Shown: one piece after another, positions 18,218 through 27,092 of the stretch | Layout of the letters: each line of letters opens with the position of its first letter | How positions within the stretch are numbered: position 1 is the first letter of the stretch | Source of the DNA: Gammaproteobacteria bacterium HGW-Gammaproteobacteria-13 | GTDB lineage: Bacteria > Pseudomonadota > Gammaproteobacteria > Pseudomonadales > Pseudomonadaceae | DNA: 64,000 nucleotides | NCBI GenBank assembly: GCA_002840155.1 | Contig: PGZH01000005.1 | Coordinates: 62,001 to 126,000, forward strand | Reading direction: 5' to 3' | Notes under the pieces: generated by a model | What the model was told of the DNA's origin: nothing | Seen by the model: the letters and a program-made list of their open reading frames with translations, nothing else | Database searches by the model: none | Made by a program: the position numbers and the translations under genes

Positions 18218-18735
18218 AGCGCTTTCCCCTTGAGAACCATCGGCAACCCCGCCACGGTAAACACCACACGCTCACAACGCTCGGCCAGGGCCTGGTGCAG
18301 CCAGCCTGCCTCATCGACATAGCGGCGGGTCAGCTCGCCCAGCGGCACCACGCCCAGGCCGGTTTCATTGCTGACCAGCAGAATCCGCCCCGGCAAGCCG
18401 CTCACACAGTCCAGCAACGCATCGCGCTCGGCGCTCAGGCGCGCCGGGTTATCCAGCATTAACAGATTGGTCAGCCACAGGGTCAGGCAATCGACCAACA
18501 GACACTTATCCGCGCCCGCCTGCTCGCGCAGTACCTTAGCCAGGGCCAGCGGTTCTTCCACCAGCCCCCAAGCCGCTGGACGACGTTCGCGGTGGTGTTG
18601 AATGCGCGCATTCATCTCGCCATCCAGCGGCTGGCTGGTGGCGATATAGGTGACCGCCAGGCCGCACTCGGCCGCCAGTCGCTCGGCCAGACGGCTTTTG
18701 CCGGAACGGGCACCGCCAAGAATCAGTTCATGCAT
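18214..18735 (-). CDS. cobU: Adenosylcobinamide kinase / adenosylcobinamide-phosphate guanylyltransferase
   Basis: A 173-residue bifunctional enzyme (CobP in the alternative scheme) that phosphorylates adenosylcobinamide and then adds GMP. The P-loop GGARSGKS is at residues 7-14, the guanylylated His region is in [13 protein letters not shown], and [11 protein letters not shown] follows. Cytoplasmic. It starts about 200 bases after the cobQ stop, the only real gap inside the operon, and that gap is filled by two families of palindromic repeats. Confidence 0.95.
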   Translation of the reverse strand: MHELILGGARSGKSRLAERLAAECGLAVTYIATSQPLDGEMNARIQHHRERRPAAWGLVEEPLALAKVLREQAGADKCLLVDCLTLWLTNLLMLDNPARLSAERDALLDCVSGLPGRILLVSNETGLGVVPLGELTRRYVDEAGWLHQALAERCERVVFTVAGLPMVLKGKAL

Positions 18736-18767
18736 GGTTCACCTTTGTTCGAATTCAGTACCACGGA

Positions 18768-18846
18768 CCGCGGGAGGGGCTTTAGCCGCGACACTTCTAG
18801 GCCAGCCAATCGCGGCTAAAGCGGATCGCCGCCCGGCCCCTCCCAC
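18768..18846. repeat. Palindromic repeat with GGGAGGGGCTTTAGCCGCGA ends
   Basis: The ends are inverted: GGGAGGGGCTTTAGCCGCGA on the left, and GCGGCTAAAG with CCCCTCCCAC towards the right. The same family occurs near 53.6 kb. It lies in the cobQ-cobU gap, upstream of a REPIN. Repeats of this type are common between genes in Pseudomonas. Confidence 0.75.
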
Positions 18847-18874
18847 AAAAGCCCCGCATACAAGCGCGTGCTTC

Positions 18875-18942
18875 GTAGCCCGGATGCAATCCGGGAGCGA
18901 TCTTATGCCCGCCACAGCTGTCCCGGATTTCATCCGGGCTAC
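18875..18942. repeat. REPIN (two inverted REP palindromes)
   Basis: GTAGCCCGGATGCAATCCGGG and the inverted CCCGGATTTCATCCGGGCTAC frame a 25-base spacer. The same arrangement is seen near 40.5 and 55.1 kb. The last TAC of the element, read on the minus strand as GTAG, supplies the TAG stop codon of cobQ. Confidence 0.88.
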
Positions 18943-20390
18943 AGGTTACAAAGCTCACGTAACTTCTTCGTATCCAGATGCGCCTCGACCAGATCGGCCA
19001 GACGCTCGATATCACGCTCGCGCAGGGCGTGGTAATCCACTGCCTGCACCTCGCGCAGGCCGGCCCAGCGCAGCAGTGCGCTACAGGCTTCGCTGCTTTC
19101 AAACAAACCATGCAGATAGGTGCCAAGCACCTGGCCATCGGCACTCAGCGCGCCGTCGCTACGGCCATCATCCAGTTGCACCGCCGCCGCATCCAGGGCT
19201 ACGCCACTGCTGACACCGGCATGAATCTCGTAACCGCTGACCGGCACATCTTCCAGGCACAGCTGGCCGTGCACATTGCGCAGCTGCTTCTCCGGCTCCA
19301 GCACGGTGCGGAAATCCAACAGCCCCAGCCCTGGGCTGGAACCCGCCGCGCCTTCCAGGCCATGGGGATCGTCTATCTGCGTGCCGAGCATCTGCAGCCC
19401 GCCGCAGATGCCCAGCAGCTTGCCGCCATAGCGCAGGTGCTTATCGATAGCCGCCGGCCAGCCTTGCTGTCGCAGAAAGGCCAGATCGCTGCGCACGCTT
19501 TTCGAGCCGGGCAGGATAATCAGGTCAGCCGCAGGAATCGCCTGGCCGGGGCCGACAAAGCACAGCTCGACCTGCGGATGCAGGCGCAGCGGGTCGAAAT
19601 CGGTGTGGTTGCTGATGCGGGGCAACACCGGCACCACCACTTTGATCCGCTCGGCCGCCTTGGCGCTCTGGCGAATATCGATGGCGTCCTCGGCTTCCAG
19701 GTGGAAATCCATCAGGTAGGGCAATACGCCCAGTACCGGTTTGCCGGTGCGCTGCTCCAACCAATCCAGCCCTGGTTGCAACAGGGCGATATCACCGCGA
19801 AAACGGTTGATGACAAAACCCTGCACCCGCGCCTGCTCGCTTTCAGAGAGCAACGCCAGGGTGCCGACCAGGTGAGCAAATACCCCGCCCTTGTCGATAT
19901 CGGCAATCAGGATCACCGGGCAGTCCACCGCCTCGGCAAAACCCATATTGGCGATATCGCCGGCGCGCAGGTTGATCTCCGCCGGCGACCCCGCACCCTC
20001 CACCATCACCACCGGATAAGCGGCGCTCAAGCGCTGGTGCGATTGCAGCACCGCCTGCATCGCCACCTTCTTGTAGTCGTGATAAGCCACGGCATCCATG
20101 CTGCTCAGCGCGCGGCCATGGATGATCACCTGGGCGCCGGTATCGCTATTGGGCTTGAGCAGCACCGGGTTCATATCGGTATGCGGCGCCAGTCCGGCGG
20201 CCTGGGCCTGCACGGCCTGGGCGCGGCCGATCTCGCCACCGTCGGCGGTAACCGCTGAGTTGAGCGCCATATTCTGCGGTTTAAACGGCACCACGCTCAC
20301 ACCCTGGCGCTTAAGCCAGCGGCACAGCGCGGTGACCAGGGTGCTTTTGCCGGCATCCGAGGTGGTGCCCTGCACCATCAGTGTGGTCAT
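18939..20390 (-). CDS. cobQ: Cobyric acid synthase
   Basis: A 483-residue glutamine-dependent amidase that converts adenosylcobyrinate a,c-diamide to adenosylcobyric acid. The N-terminal P-loop-like segment is [17 protein letters not shown] (residues 5-21), with the family motif [10 protein letters not shown] soon after. The class I glutaminase Cys is in [11 protein letters not shown] near residue 333 and the His is in YLHGLFES. The start overlaps the cobD stop as ATGA. The TAG stop lies inside the conserved tip of a REP sequence. Confidence 0.96.
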   Translation of the reverse strand: MTTLMVQGTTSDAGKSTLVTALCRWLKRQGVSVVPFKPQNMALNSAVTADGGEIGRAQAVQAQAAGLAPHTDMNPVLLKPNSDTGAQVIIHGRALSSMDAVAYHDYKKVAMQAVLQSHQRLSAAYPVVMVEGAGSPAEINLRAGDIANMGFAEAVDCPVILIADIDKGGVFAHLVGTLALLSESEQARVQGFVINRFRGDIALLQPGLDWLEQRTGKPVLGVLPYLMDFHLEAEDAIDIRQSAKAAERIKVVVPVLPRISNHTDFDPLRLHPQVELCFVGPGQAIPAADLIILPGSKSVRSDLAFLRQQGWPAAIDKHLRYGGKLLGICGGLQMLGTQIDDPHGLEGAAGSSPGLGLLDFRTVLEPEKQLRNVHGQLCLEDVPVSGYEIHAGVSSGVALDAAAVQLDDGRSDGALSADGQVLGTYLHGLFESSEACSALLRWAGLREVQAVDYHALRERDIERLADLVEAHLDTKKLRELCNL

Positions 20391-21379
20391 GGCAACTCTC
20401 CAGCGAAGACCGCCAGCGCTTGCTGCAAACGCTGCCAGCCGGCTTCATCCGGCGGCAGACCAAAACGCAGGCTCAGCGGCTGTTCAAACAGGCGGGTAAG
20501 AATCCCCTGCAGGGCGAGAAACTCATGCAGCAAGGCGGCCTGCGGTGTGCAGCAGAACTGGAACAGCGCACAACCGCCTGTAGGACTGAGGCCATGCGCA
20601 GTCAGCAGCGCCGCCAGACGTTCGCCATCGGCCAGCAACCGCTCACGTTGCACCTGCTGGCCGGCCATATCCTGCAATAACGCCGTGGCCACCACCCGGC
20701 TCGGCCCACTGATGGCCCAAGGCCCGAGTAACTCGGCCAATTGCGCCAGCAACTGCGGCTGCGCCAGGACAAAGCCCAGGCGAATACCCGCCAAGCCGAA
20801 AAACTTGCCAAACGAGCGCAGCACGATCAGCCCCGGCAACTCGCTGAACGCCGCCAGACTGAAGGCGGGCGTGCAGTCGATAAAGGCCTCGTCTACCACC
20901 AGCCAGCCGCCCCGTTCGGCCAACCGCCGATGCCACTCCAGCAAACGCGCAGGTTCGACGCAGCGCCCGGTGGGGTTGTTCGGATTGACCAGCAGCAAGA
21001 CATCAATGCGCTCCAGCGCCCGCTCAATCGCTCCTTCGCTGAGTTCCAGCAGACGGTGCCCTTCACGCTGCCAGGCCGCCGCATGCTCGGCATAAGCCGG
21101 CGAAACGATACCCACCGTGACGTGGCGCAGCAGACGCGGCAGCGCCTGGATCGCGGCTTGCGAACCGGCTACCGGCAGCAGATTGCTCACGCCGTAGTAA
21201 TCGCGGGCGGCGATTTCCAGGCCATCCTGCTGCTCGGGCAGGCGTGCCCAGGCGCTGGCAGGAATTGCCGGCAGCGGCCAACCGTAAGGCGCGATGCCCG
21301 TGGACAAATCCAGCCAATCCGCCAAAGCAATGCCATAACGCAGCGAGGCCGCGCGCAAGCGACCGCCGTGCTCAAGCAT
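20387..21379 (-). CDS. cobD: Threonine-phosphate decarboxylase (PLP enzyme)
   Basis: A 330-residue PLP enzyme (CobC in the P. denitrificans scheme) that makes (R)-1-amino-2-propanol phosphate, the linker of the nucleotide loop. It begins [16 protein letters not shown], then [13 protein letters not shown]; the PLP lysine is in [16 protein letters not shown] and NPNNPTGR binds substrate. A GTG 12 bases upstream overlaps the cbiB stop as GTGA and could be the real start, fitting the coupling pattern of the operon; the ATG is chosen because it gives the standard N-terminus. Confidence 0.93.
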   Translation of the reverse strand: MLEHGGRLRAASLRYGIALADWLDLSTGIAPYGWPLPAIPASAWARLPEQQDGLEIAARDYYGVSNLLPVAGSQAAIQALPRLLRHVTVGIVSPAYAEHAAAWQREGHRLLELSEGAIERALERIDVLLLVNPNNPTGRCVEPARLLEWHRRLAERGGWLVVDEAFIDCTPAFSLAAFSELPGLIVLRSFGKFFGLAGIRLGFVLAQPQLLAQLAELLGPWAISGPSRVVATALLQDMAGQQVQRERLLADGERLAALLTAHGLSPTGGCALFQFCCTPQAALLHEFLALQGILTRLFEQPLSLRFGLPPDEAGWQRLQQALAVFAGELP

Positions 21380-21387
21380 TAGAAGGT

Positions 21388-22296
21388 TCACGCATAAAAA
21401 GCCCCCCACAACAGCAGCAGCGCCAACCACAGCAGCACACCGCCGTTGACCAGATTGAGTGCCCGTTCGATATCCCGCGCCTTGGGTTGCGGCCCCGCGC
21501 CCAGTTCAGGGCGTATATGCAGCTCGCCATGATATTCCGCCGCGCCGCCCAGGCTCACGCCCAGCGCCCCTGCACCAGCCGCCATCACCGGGCCGGCATT
21601 GGGGCTGTCCCACAGCGGTGCCTGGGTACGCCAGCAGCGCAACGCCAGAGTAGTTTTGCCGAGCAGCGCGTAGGTCAAGGCGACCAGCCGCGCAGGCAGA
21701 TAGTTGAGTGCATCGTCGATCTTCGCCGCGGCCCAGCCGAAGCGTTCAAAGCGCTCATTGCGATAGCCCCACATGGCGTCCAGGGTATTACTCAGGCGGT
21801 AAAGCACCACGCCCGGCGCACCGGCAATCACAAACCAGAACAATGCAGCAAACACCGCATCGCTGCCGTTTTCCAGCACCGACTCGCTGCCAGCGCGGGC
21901 CACACCCGTGGCGTCCAGCTGCGCGGTATTGCGGCTGACCATATAACCGACCCGCTCGCGCGCCAGGCGCAGATCGCCCAGGCGCAGCGCCTGGGCCACC
22001 GGCATGGCATGCTCGCCCAGGCTTTTCAGGCCAAGCGCGGCGTACAGCGCAAGAATTTCCACCGCCCAACCCAGCCCGCTGATCTGGCTCAACAGCCAGG
22101 CCAGCAGGGTCAGCGGCAATACCGCCAGGCACCAGGCGCTGACGCCATGGCTGCGCCAACCGCCGCCCGCCGGATTGAAGCGCTGCTCGATACGCTCAGC
22201 CATACGACCAAAGGCCACTAGCGGATGCCAGCCCTTGGACTCGCCAAAAATTGCATCCAGGGCGACCCCGGCGCAGGTGCTGAGAACCAGGCTCAT
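21388..22296 (-). CDS. cbiB: Adenosylcobinamide-phosphate synthase
   Basis: A 302-residue inner-membrane protein (CobD in the alternative scheme) that couples the aminopropanol phosphate linker to cobyric acid. It starts [20 protein letters not shown] and soon shows [12 protein letters not shown], the family signature (HPxxxxG). Motifs [19 protein letters not shown] and [15 protein letters not shown] are also typical. The ATG overlaps the bluB stop as ATGA. Confidence 0.95.
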   Translation of the reverse strand: MSLVLSTCAGVALDAIFGESKGWHPLVAFGRMAERIEQRFNPAGGGWRSHGVSAWCLAVLPLTLLAWLLSQISGLGWAVEILALYAALGLKSLGEHAMPVAQALRLGDLRLARERVGYMVSRNTAQLDATGVARAGSESVLENGSDAVFAALFWFVIAGAPGVVLYRLSNTLDAMWGYRNERFERFGWAAAKIDDALNYLPARLVALTYALLGKTTLALRCWRTQAPLWDSPNAGPVMAAGAGALGVSLGGAAEYHGELHIRPELGAGPQPKARDIERALNLVNGGVLLWLALLLLWGAFYA

Positions 22297-22940
22297 GGCG
22301 TGCCCCACTGGTTCTCAAACAGCAACTCACTGAGCGGTCGTGGCTCGGCCCAGCCTTGCTGCACCAGCATCGGCGCCTCATAGAACTCCGTCACTGGCCC
22401 CAGGCACAGCACCGCCAGCGGCTTGCTGCCGGCCGGCATGTTGAGCAGATCCGCCAGGGATTGGGGCTCAAACAGCGACACCCAGCCCATACCCAGCCCT
22501 TCGGCGCGGGCAGCCAGCCAGAGGTTCTGAATGGCGCAAGCCAGGGACGCCAGGTCCATTTCCGGCAAGGTGCGTCGGCCAAACACATGGGCCTCGCGGC
22601 CGTCCATCAGGGCCACCACCAGCAGCTCGGCGCAGTCGCGGATGCCCTCGACCTTGAGCTGCATAAATTCGTCGCTGCGCTCGCCCAATGCTTCGGCGGT
22701 GCGCAGGCGCTCCTCCTCCACCAGGCCGTGAATCGCCTCACGCAGGGCCGGGCGGGTGATGCGAATAAACCGCCAAGGCTGCATCAGGCCGACGCTGGGG
22801 GCCTGATGGGCGGCTTCGAGCATACGCGCAAGCAACTCGGGCGCCACTTCACCGCCGCTGAAATGGCGCATATCGCGGCGCTCGGCGATGGCGCGATACA
22901 CCGCCGCACGCTCCTCAAGGCTGAAGGCCTGCTCGCTCAT
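22293..22940 (-). CDS. bluB: 5,6-dimethylbenzimidazole synthase
   Basis: A 215-residue flavin enzyme of the nitroreductase fold that fragments FMNH2 with oxygen to make 5,6-dimethylbenzimidazole, the lower ligand of cobalamin. The N-terminus [16 protein letters not shown] has the Arg residues that hold [17 protein letters not shown] and [10 protein letters not shown] are BluB-specific. Its presence shows the cell makes the DMB ligand itself under aerobic conditions and supplies CobT. Both ends overlap neighbouring genes by 4 bases. Confidence 0.95.
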   Translation of the reverse strand: MSEQAFSLEERAAVYRAIAERRDMRHFSGGEVAPELLARMLEAAHQAPSVGLMQPWRFIRITRPALREAIHGLVEEERLRTAEALGERSDEFMQLKVEGIRDCAELLVVALMDGREAHVFGRRTLPEMDLASLACAIQNLWLAARAEGLGMGWVSLFEPQSLADLLNMPAGSKPLAVLCLGPVTEFYEAPMLVQQGWAEPRPLSELLFENQWGTP

Positions 22941-24244
22941 ACCGGCGCTCCGGGGCGAAACAGTGCGGCGGCGGCAGCCGGATCGGACGGCAGATAGAAG
23001 TGGATATAGGAGGCGGTCATCCGGCCCTGGCGATAGACCGCCTCACTGGTGCGCTTGTAGTTCGGGCATTCGCCACGGGTCAACGGTTGCAGCTCGCTGC
23101 TTAACGCTGAGTAGTGAAAACTGTGGCCGCGCAGCAGCCCTTCTGGCAGTTCCGCCTGCTGTAAAGCCATGGCGGTCATGCGCGGCTGCAGGGTCGCCTC
23201 GCCGTTTAACAAGCCAAGCATCTGCCCGCTGGCACCCTGTTTGTCGGTCAGTTTGTCGAGCAGATAGAGCATGCCGCCGCACTCGGCATGAATCGGCTTG
23301 CCGGCTGCATGGTGCGCGCGAATCGACGCGGCCATGGGCTGGTTGGCCTCAAGCGTGGGCAGATGCAACTCTGGGTAGCCGCCGGGCAGATACAGGCTGT
23401 CGATATCGGGCAATTGCTGATCGCTGAGCGGGGAAAAGAACGTCAATTCAGCGCCCAGTTCGCGCAGCAGATCGAGGTTGGCCTGGTAGAGAAAGGCAAA
23501 GGCGCTGTCGCGCGCCACGCCAATCCGCACGCCCTTAAGCAACGGCTCAATGCCGCAAGACTCAGGTGCGGCAAAGCTGACTGGCGGCGGCAGGCTGGTA
23601 TCGGCACTGGCGGCCAAGGCATCGGCGGCGGCGTCCAGGCGCGCATCCAGGTCGACCAACTCGCCCGCCTGCACCAGGCCCAGATGGCGACTCGGCAAGC
23701 CGACTTCGGCGCTGCGCGGCAAAGCGCCGTACCAGCGAATCGAGGCTGGTAGCGCGTCGCGCAATATCTCGCCATGCCGCGCACTGCCAACCCGATTGCC
23801 GAGCACCCCGGAGAACGGCAGATCAGGCTGAAAGGTCGCCAGGCCATGGGCCATGGCACCGAAGGTCTGCGCCATGGCCGAGCCGTCGATCACCGCCAGC
23901 ACCGGCACGCCGAAATGCCGGGCCAGGTCGGCAGCCGATGGCGTGCCATCGAACAGGCCCATCACCCCTTCGATCAGAATCAGATCAGCTTCACCTGCGG
24001 CTTCCCAGAGCAGCTTGCGGCTCTGCGCTGCGCCGACCATCCACAGGTCGAGCTGATACACCGGCGCGCCGCTGGCGCGGGCGAGAATCATCGGATCGAG
24101 AAAATCCGGGCCGCACTTGAACACCCGTACGCGCTTGCCCTGACGCGCATGCAAACGCGCCAAGGCGGCGGTCACCGTAGTCTTGCCTTGGCCGGAAGCC
24201 GGTGCGGCGATCAATAACGCCGGGCATGAACGAGCGCTGGTCAA
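22937..24244 (-). CDS. cobB: Cobyrinate a,c-diamide synthase
   Basis: A 435-residue glutamine-dependent amidase acting on the corrin side chains a and c. The P-loop APASGQGKTTVTAAL is near residues 14-28, followed by FKCGPDFLDP. The glutaminase Cys is in HAECGGMLYLLD. No in-frame ATG or GTG precedes the P-loop; the frame begins at a TTG that overlaps the cobO stop as TTGA and has AAGGGGG about 9 bases upstream, so a rare TTG start is the best reading. Confidence 0.94.
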   Translation of the reverse strand: MTSARSCPALLIAAPASGQGKTTVTAALARLHARQGKRVRVFKCGPDFLDPMILARASGAPVYQLDLWMVGAAQSRKLLWEAAGEADLILIEGVMGLFDGTPSAADLARHFGVPVLAVIDGSAMAQTFGAMAHGLATFQPDLPFSGVLGNRVGSARHGEILRDALPASIRWYGALPRSAEVGLPSRHLGLVQAGELVDLDARLDAAADALAASADTSLPPPVSFAAPESCGIEPLLKGVRIGVARDSAFAFLYQANLDLLRELGAELTFFSPLSDQQLPDIDSLYLPGGYPELHLPTLEANQPMAASIRAHHAAGKPIHAECGGMLYLLDKLTDKQGASGQMLGLLNGEATLQPRMTAMALQQAELPEGLLRGHSFHYSALSSELQPLTRGECPNYKRTSEAVYRQGRMTASYIHFYLPSDPAAAAALFRPGAPV

Positions 24245-24852
24245 AACTCGACCCCCTTCTGCGCCTTAACCCCGGCCTTGAACGCATGCTTGACCAGGCT
24301 CATCTCGGTGACGGTATCCGCCGCCTCAATCATCCCCGGCAGCGCGCCGCGACCGGTTACCACCACATGCTGCAGCAACGGCCGCGCTTCGATATCGGCG
24401 AGCACCGCGTCGAGTTCCAGATAGCCGTATTTCAACGCGATATTCAGCTCGTCGAGCACCACCAGGCCGATGGCAGGGTCATTCAGCAGCTGCGCCGCCA
24501 CCGCCCAGGCTTCGCGGGCCTTGTCGATATCGCGCTGGCGATCCTGCGTCTCCCAGGTAAAGCCCTCGCCCATTACGTGGTAGCTGACTTCATCGGGGAA
24601 ACGGCGGAAGAAGCTTTCCTCGCCGGTGCTGGCTGCACCCTTGATAAATTGCACCACGCCGACCTTGAGGCCGTGACCCAGGGCGCGGGCGACCATGCCA
24701 AAAGCGCTACTGCTCTTGCCCTTGCCATTGCCGCTGTGCACCAGCAGCAGACCGTACTCGTCCTGGGCCTGGGCAATCTTTTCATCGATCAGGGCTTTCT
24801 TGCGGGCCATGCGCGCCTTGTGCCGGGCGTCACGTTCAATCGATTCAGTCAT
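24241..24852 (-). CDS. cobO: Cob(I)alamin/corrinoid adenosyltransferase
   Basis: A 203-residue ATP:corrinoid adenosyltransferase (BtuR/CobA family) that attaches the upper adenosyl ligand. The start MTESIERDARHKARMARKKA is the usual N-terminus. The unusual P-loop GNGKGKSSSAFG is near residue 43, and VVLDELNIAL and VTGRGALPGMIEAADTVTEM are family motifs. It is the first gene of the cob operon, with the cobalamin riboswitch leader directly upstream. Confidence 0.95.
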   Translation of the reverse strand: MTESIERDARHKARMARKKALIDEKIAQAQDEYGLLLVHSGNGKGKSSSAFGMVARALGHGLKVGVVQFIKGAASTGEESFFRRFPDEVSYHVMGEGFTWETQDRQRDIDKAREAWAVAAQLLNDPAIGLVVLDELNIALKYGYLELDAVLADIEARPLLQHVVVTGRGALPGMIEAADTVTEMSLVKHAFKAGVKAQKGVEF

Positions 24853-24969
24853 CGCATGCTCCACCGCCACAGGGCGATCTGGCTGGAAAAAGCATGCGGA
24901 GATAGGGAAAGCGCGGGCCTGCGCACAGCGCACACCACACGCCAGCCATCGCCCTCCGCGATGCCGTGG

Positions 24970-25318
24970 ACTGCAACAGGCCGGTCTCCGGGCTTGTGAG
25001 CGAACCTTAAGGTTCTCAGAACCTACTTATGATCTAGCGAGCTAGAGATAAACGGTGGCGAAAATGGCCGAGGAAGCGGAGTTTACTGATTGTAAATGAG
25101 CATTCCGAGGCCGTTTTCAACGCCGTTTAGCCGACGCGCAGCAGATCATAAAAGGTTCTAAGCCGCGCCTTCCCATGCAAACAGCACAGTGGCAATAGCG
25201 GCGTTTGACTCACTTACCGTTGCGGGGGCAGCGTCGGAATAGTTGGCGTAAATGCACAACGCACCGACTTCCCAGTTTCACCCCGCACACGCACAGCGTT
25301 GGGGGCACCTGTTACAAG
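24970..25318 (-). promoter_or_regulatory. Cobalamin riboswitch, interrupted by a repeat
   Basis: Read on the minus strand, all conserved blocks of the AdoCbl aptamer are present in order: ACAGGTGCC, GTGAAACTGGGAA, GCTGCCCCCGCAACGGTAAG, GAGTC, GCCACTG, GGGAAGGCG, and the B12 box AAGCCCGGAGACCGGCCTG. The outer stem pairs GTAACAGG with CCTGTTGC. A 142-bp palindromic repeat sits between GGGAAGGCG and the B12 box; without it the aptamer would be about 207 nt, a normal size. The leader continues for about 115 bases to the cobO start, so it should control the whole cob operon by coenzyme B12. Confidence 0.93.
25018..25159. repeat. Long imperfect palindromic repeat, copy 2 (inside the riboswitch)
   Basis: The left end AGAACCTACTTATGATCT and the reverse complement of the right end, AGAACCTTTTATGATCT, are nearly identical. 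The core matches copy 1 near 4.1 kb in opposite orientation but lacks its 56-bp insertion. It has no coding capacity. The position within the riboswitch corresponds to a peripheral, length-variable arm, so the paired ends may extend that arm instead of breaking the aptamer core. Confidence 0.85.
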
Positions 25319-25390
25319 GCGCGAAGGGTAGAGAGTTCGCGATTAAGCGTCAAACGAATGCGCGGCATGCAGCCGTGAATCAGGGGCAGC

Positions 25391-25711
25391 TCAATGTCTG
25401 GGCATAAAGCCTGCAGGCTTGCTGGCCAGCCACTCGACAAAGGTACGCAGGCGTTCATCACTGAGCAGACTGTCGCGGTTGTTGTAGGTCAGCGCCAGCT
25501 CCTTTTCGCTGAACAGCCGGTGGATCTGGTTGTGACAGGCGCGGCAGACCCAGAGCGTGGCGCTGATGCGCTCGCTTTTGCCGAAGCGTTTCTGCACATA
25601 GACCTTGTTGTGCAGCGCCTTGGGGATCAGGTGATGGCGCGTCAGAGCGGTCGCTCGGGCGCAAAGTTCGCAGGCATCAGGTTGATCGGGCAGACGAATC
25701 GGTTCGGGCAT
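25391..25711 (-). CDS. HNH endonuclease-domain protein
   Basis: A 106-residue protein. CELCAR at residues 14-19 and CRACHNQIH near 70 form two zinc-binding pairs around LTRHHLIPKAL, the HNH beta-beta-alpha-metal core with the double His. Short stand-alone HNH proteins of this type occur widely in pseudomonads with no proven role. It starts 6 bases after the O-methyltransferase stop and is probably cotranscribed with it. It is the last gene before the cobalamin riboswitch on the same strand. Confidence 0.85.
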   Translation of the reverse strand: MPEPIRLPDQPDACELCARATALTRHHLIPKALHNKVYVQKRFGKSERISATLWVCRACHNQIHRLFSEKELALTYNNRDSLLSDERLRTFVEWLASKPAGFMPRH

Positions 25712-25717
25712 ACGGGC

Positions 25718-26380
25718 TCAGCGTTTACGGCACAGGCTCAGGCCGTCACCTAACGGCAGCAGGGACAGGTCGATACGCGGATCATCGCGCAACGCCAGGT
25801 TGAGCGCCTGAATCGCCCGGGTGTCGTCGCTCTCAGGTTTTTCCTCAAGCACACGCCCGCTCCACAGGGTGTTATCGAACAGGATCAGCCCGCCCTGGCG
25901 CACCAGGCGCAGGGCATGTTCCAGATAGGCTGGGTAATTGGCCTTGTCTGCGTCAATAAACAGCAGATCAATACTGCCTGCCAGGCCTTCAGCCTCCAGT
26001 ACCGCAAGGGTTTGTAACGCGGGGGCCAGGCGCTGTTCGATACGCGAGCTTAGCCCTGCTTCGCGCCAGTAACACTCGGCCGTGGCGTTGTACTCGCCGG
26101 GGATGTCACAGCAGATCAGTCGACCACCTTCAGGCATGGCTTGGGCCATGCAGATGGTGCTGTAGCCGGTAAAGGTGCCCACTTCGACAATCCGCCGCGC
26201 ACCAGTCAGCTGCACCAGCAAGGCCATAAACTGCCCCTGCTCGGGGGCGATCTGCCAACGCGCCATGCTCAGATGCGCGGTTTCCTCACGCAGACGCTTG
26301 AGCAGCGGTGTTTCACGCAGGGATACATCCAGCAGGTATTGATACAGGGCGGAATCGAGATTGAGCGTTCGATTGGTCAT
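25718..26380 (-). CDS. Class I SAM-dependent O-methyltransferase (CCoAOMT-like)
   Basis: A 220-residue cytoplasmic enzyme. Motif I is VEVGTFTGYSTICMAQAMP (about residues 62-80); motif II/III includes LLFIDADKANYPAYLEHAL and FDNTLWSGRV with metal-binding Asp residues, as in caffeoyl-CoA-like cation-dependent O-methyltransferases. Length fits. The natural acceptor is unknown. Cotranscription with the HNH gene is likely from the 6-base gap. Confidence 0.9.
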   Translation of the reverse strand: MTNRTLNLDSALYQYLLDVSLRETPLLKRLREETAHLSMARWQIAPEQGQFMALLVQLTGARRIVEVGTFTGYSTICMAQAMPEGGRLICCDIPGEYNATAECYWREAGLSSRIEQRLAPALQTLAVLEAEGLAGSIDLLFIDADKANYPAYLEHALRLVRQGGLILFDNTLWSGRVLEEKPESDDTRAIQALNLALRDDPRIDLSLLPLGDGLSLCRKR

Positions 26381-26407
26381 GCCTACTCCCTCTGCAAATA
26401 ATCGCTA

Positions 26408-26932
26408 TCAGGGGTTACGCGCCAACTCCGGGGTGAACACGCGCTTGGCATTCAGATAAGTGCGTTGCCAGTATGTATTGCTCAGGCTGTCCAGGCGTAC
26501 GGTGCCGCCGCTGGAAGGCGCATGCACGAAACGGCCATCGCCGACATAGATACCGGCGTGACTGACCTGACTGCCGCCATTGGTAGCGAAGAACACCAGA
26601 TCGCCACTTTGCAGGCGGTCGCGACCGACAGCCGGGGCGCGCATGCTGATCAGCTCACGGGTCGAGCGCGGCAGACTGATACCCGCCGCATCGCGGTACA
26701 CATAGCCAATCAGACCACTGCAATCAAAGCCGCCATCCGGGGTATTGCCGCCGTAGCGATAGGGTGTGCCGACCAAGCCGAGGGCGCGAAACAGCACATC
26801 ATCGGCATTGCCGTTAAAGCTGCCGATTGGCGCATGCACAACAGGTTGCGGGGTTGGCGTGGGGGCATGGCTGGCACAGGCGCTAAGCAGCGCGGCAAGC
26901 ACAATCAAGCTGAGACGGGCGATAGCGGTCAT
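26408..26932 (-). CDS. NlpC/P60 family lipoprotein peptidase
   Basis: A 174-residue protein. It starts with a lipoprotein signal peptide, MTAIARLSLIVLAALLSAC, with the lipobox Cys at residue 19. The NlpC/P60 domain follows: catalytic Cys in FDCSGLIGYVY (near residue 71), His in SHAGIYVGDGRFVHAPSSG. Such enzymes cleave peptide cross-links or stems in peptidoglycan. It is the second of two tandem paralogues on this strand. A longer frame upstream lacks a ribosome-binding site. Confidence 0.9.
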   Translation of the reverse strand: MTAIARLSLIVLAALLSACASHAPTPTPQPVVHAPIGSFNGNADDVLFRALGLVGTPYRYGGNTPDGGFDCSGLIGYVYRDAAGISLPRSTRELISMRAPAVGRDRLQSGDLVFFATNGGSQVSHAGIYVGDGRFVHAPSSGGTVRLDSLSNTYWQRTYLNAKRVFTPELARNP

Positions 26933-27092
26933 GGACGAGCGATCCTGAGCCGGGATGCGCCCTACTCTGCCGGCTTGCACATCGTAGTGCAAGCTTTAGC
27001 TTTGCTTGGCAGGTTATTGAAAACTATCGAGATGCGCCTGGATTATCGATTAATCGCAGCGACCGAACTGATTCAGCCGCCACTCACAGGGC

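Noticed and set aside
18978-20258. 426-codon plus-strand open frame
   Set aside because: Shadow of cobQ, whose catalytic motifs are intact on the other strand.
24970-25318. Assembly error as the reason for the repeat inside the riboswitch
   Set aside because: Both riboswitch halves remain collinear and complete around the repeat, and the repeat copy differs from the one near 4.1 kb, which argues against a simple misjoin. Reads spanning the element would settle it.
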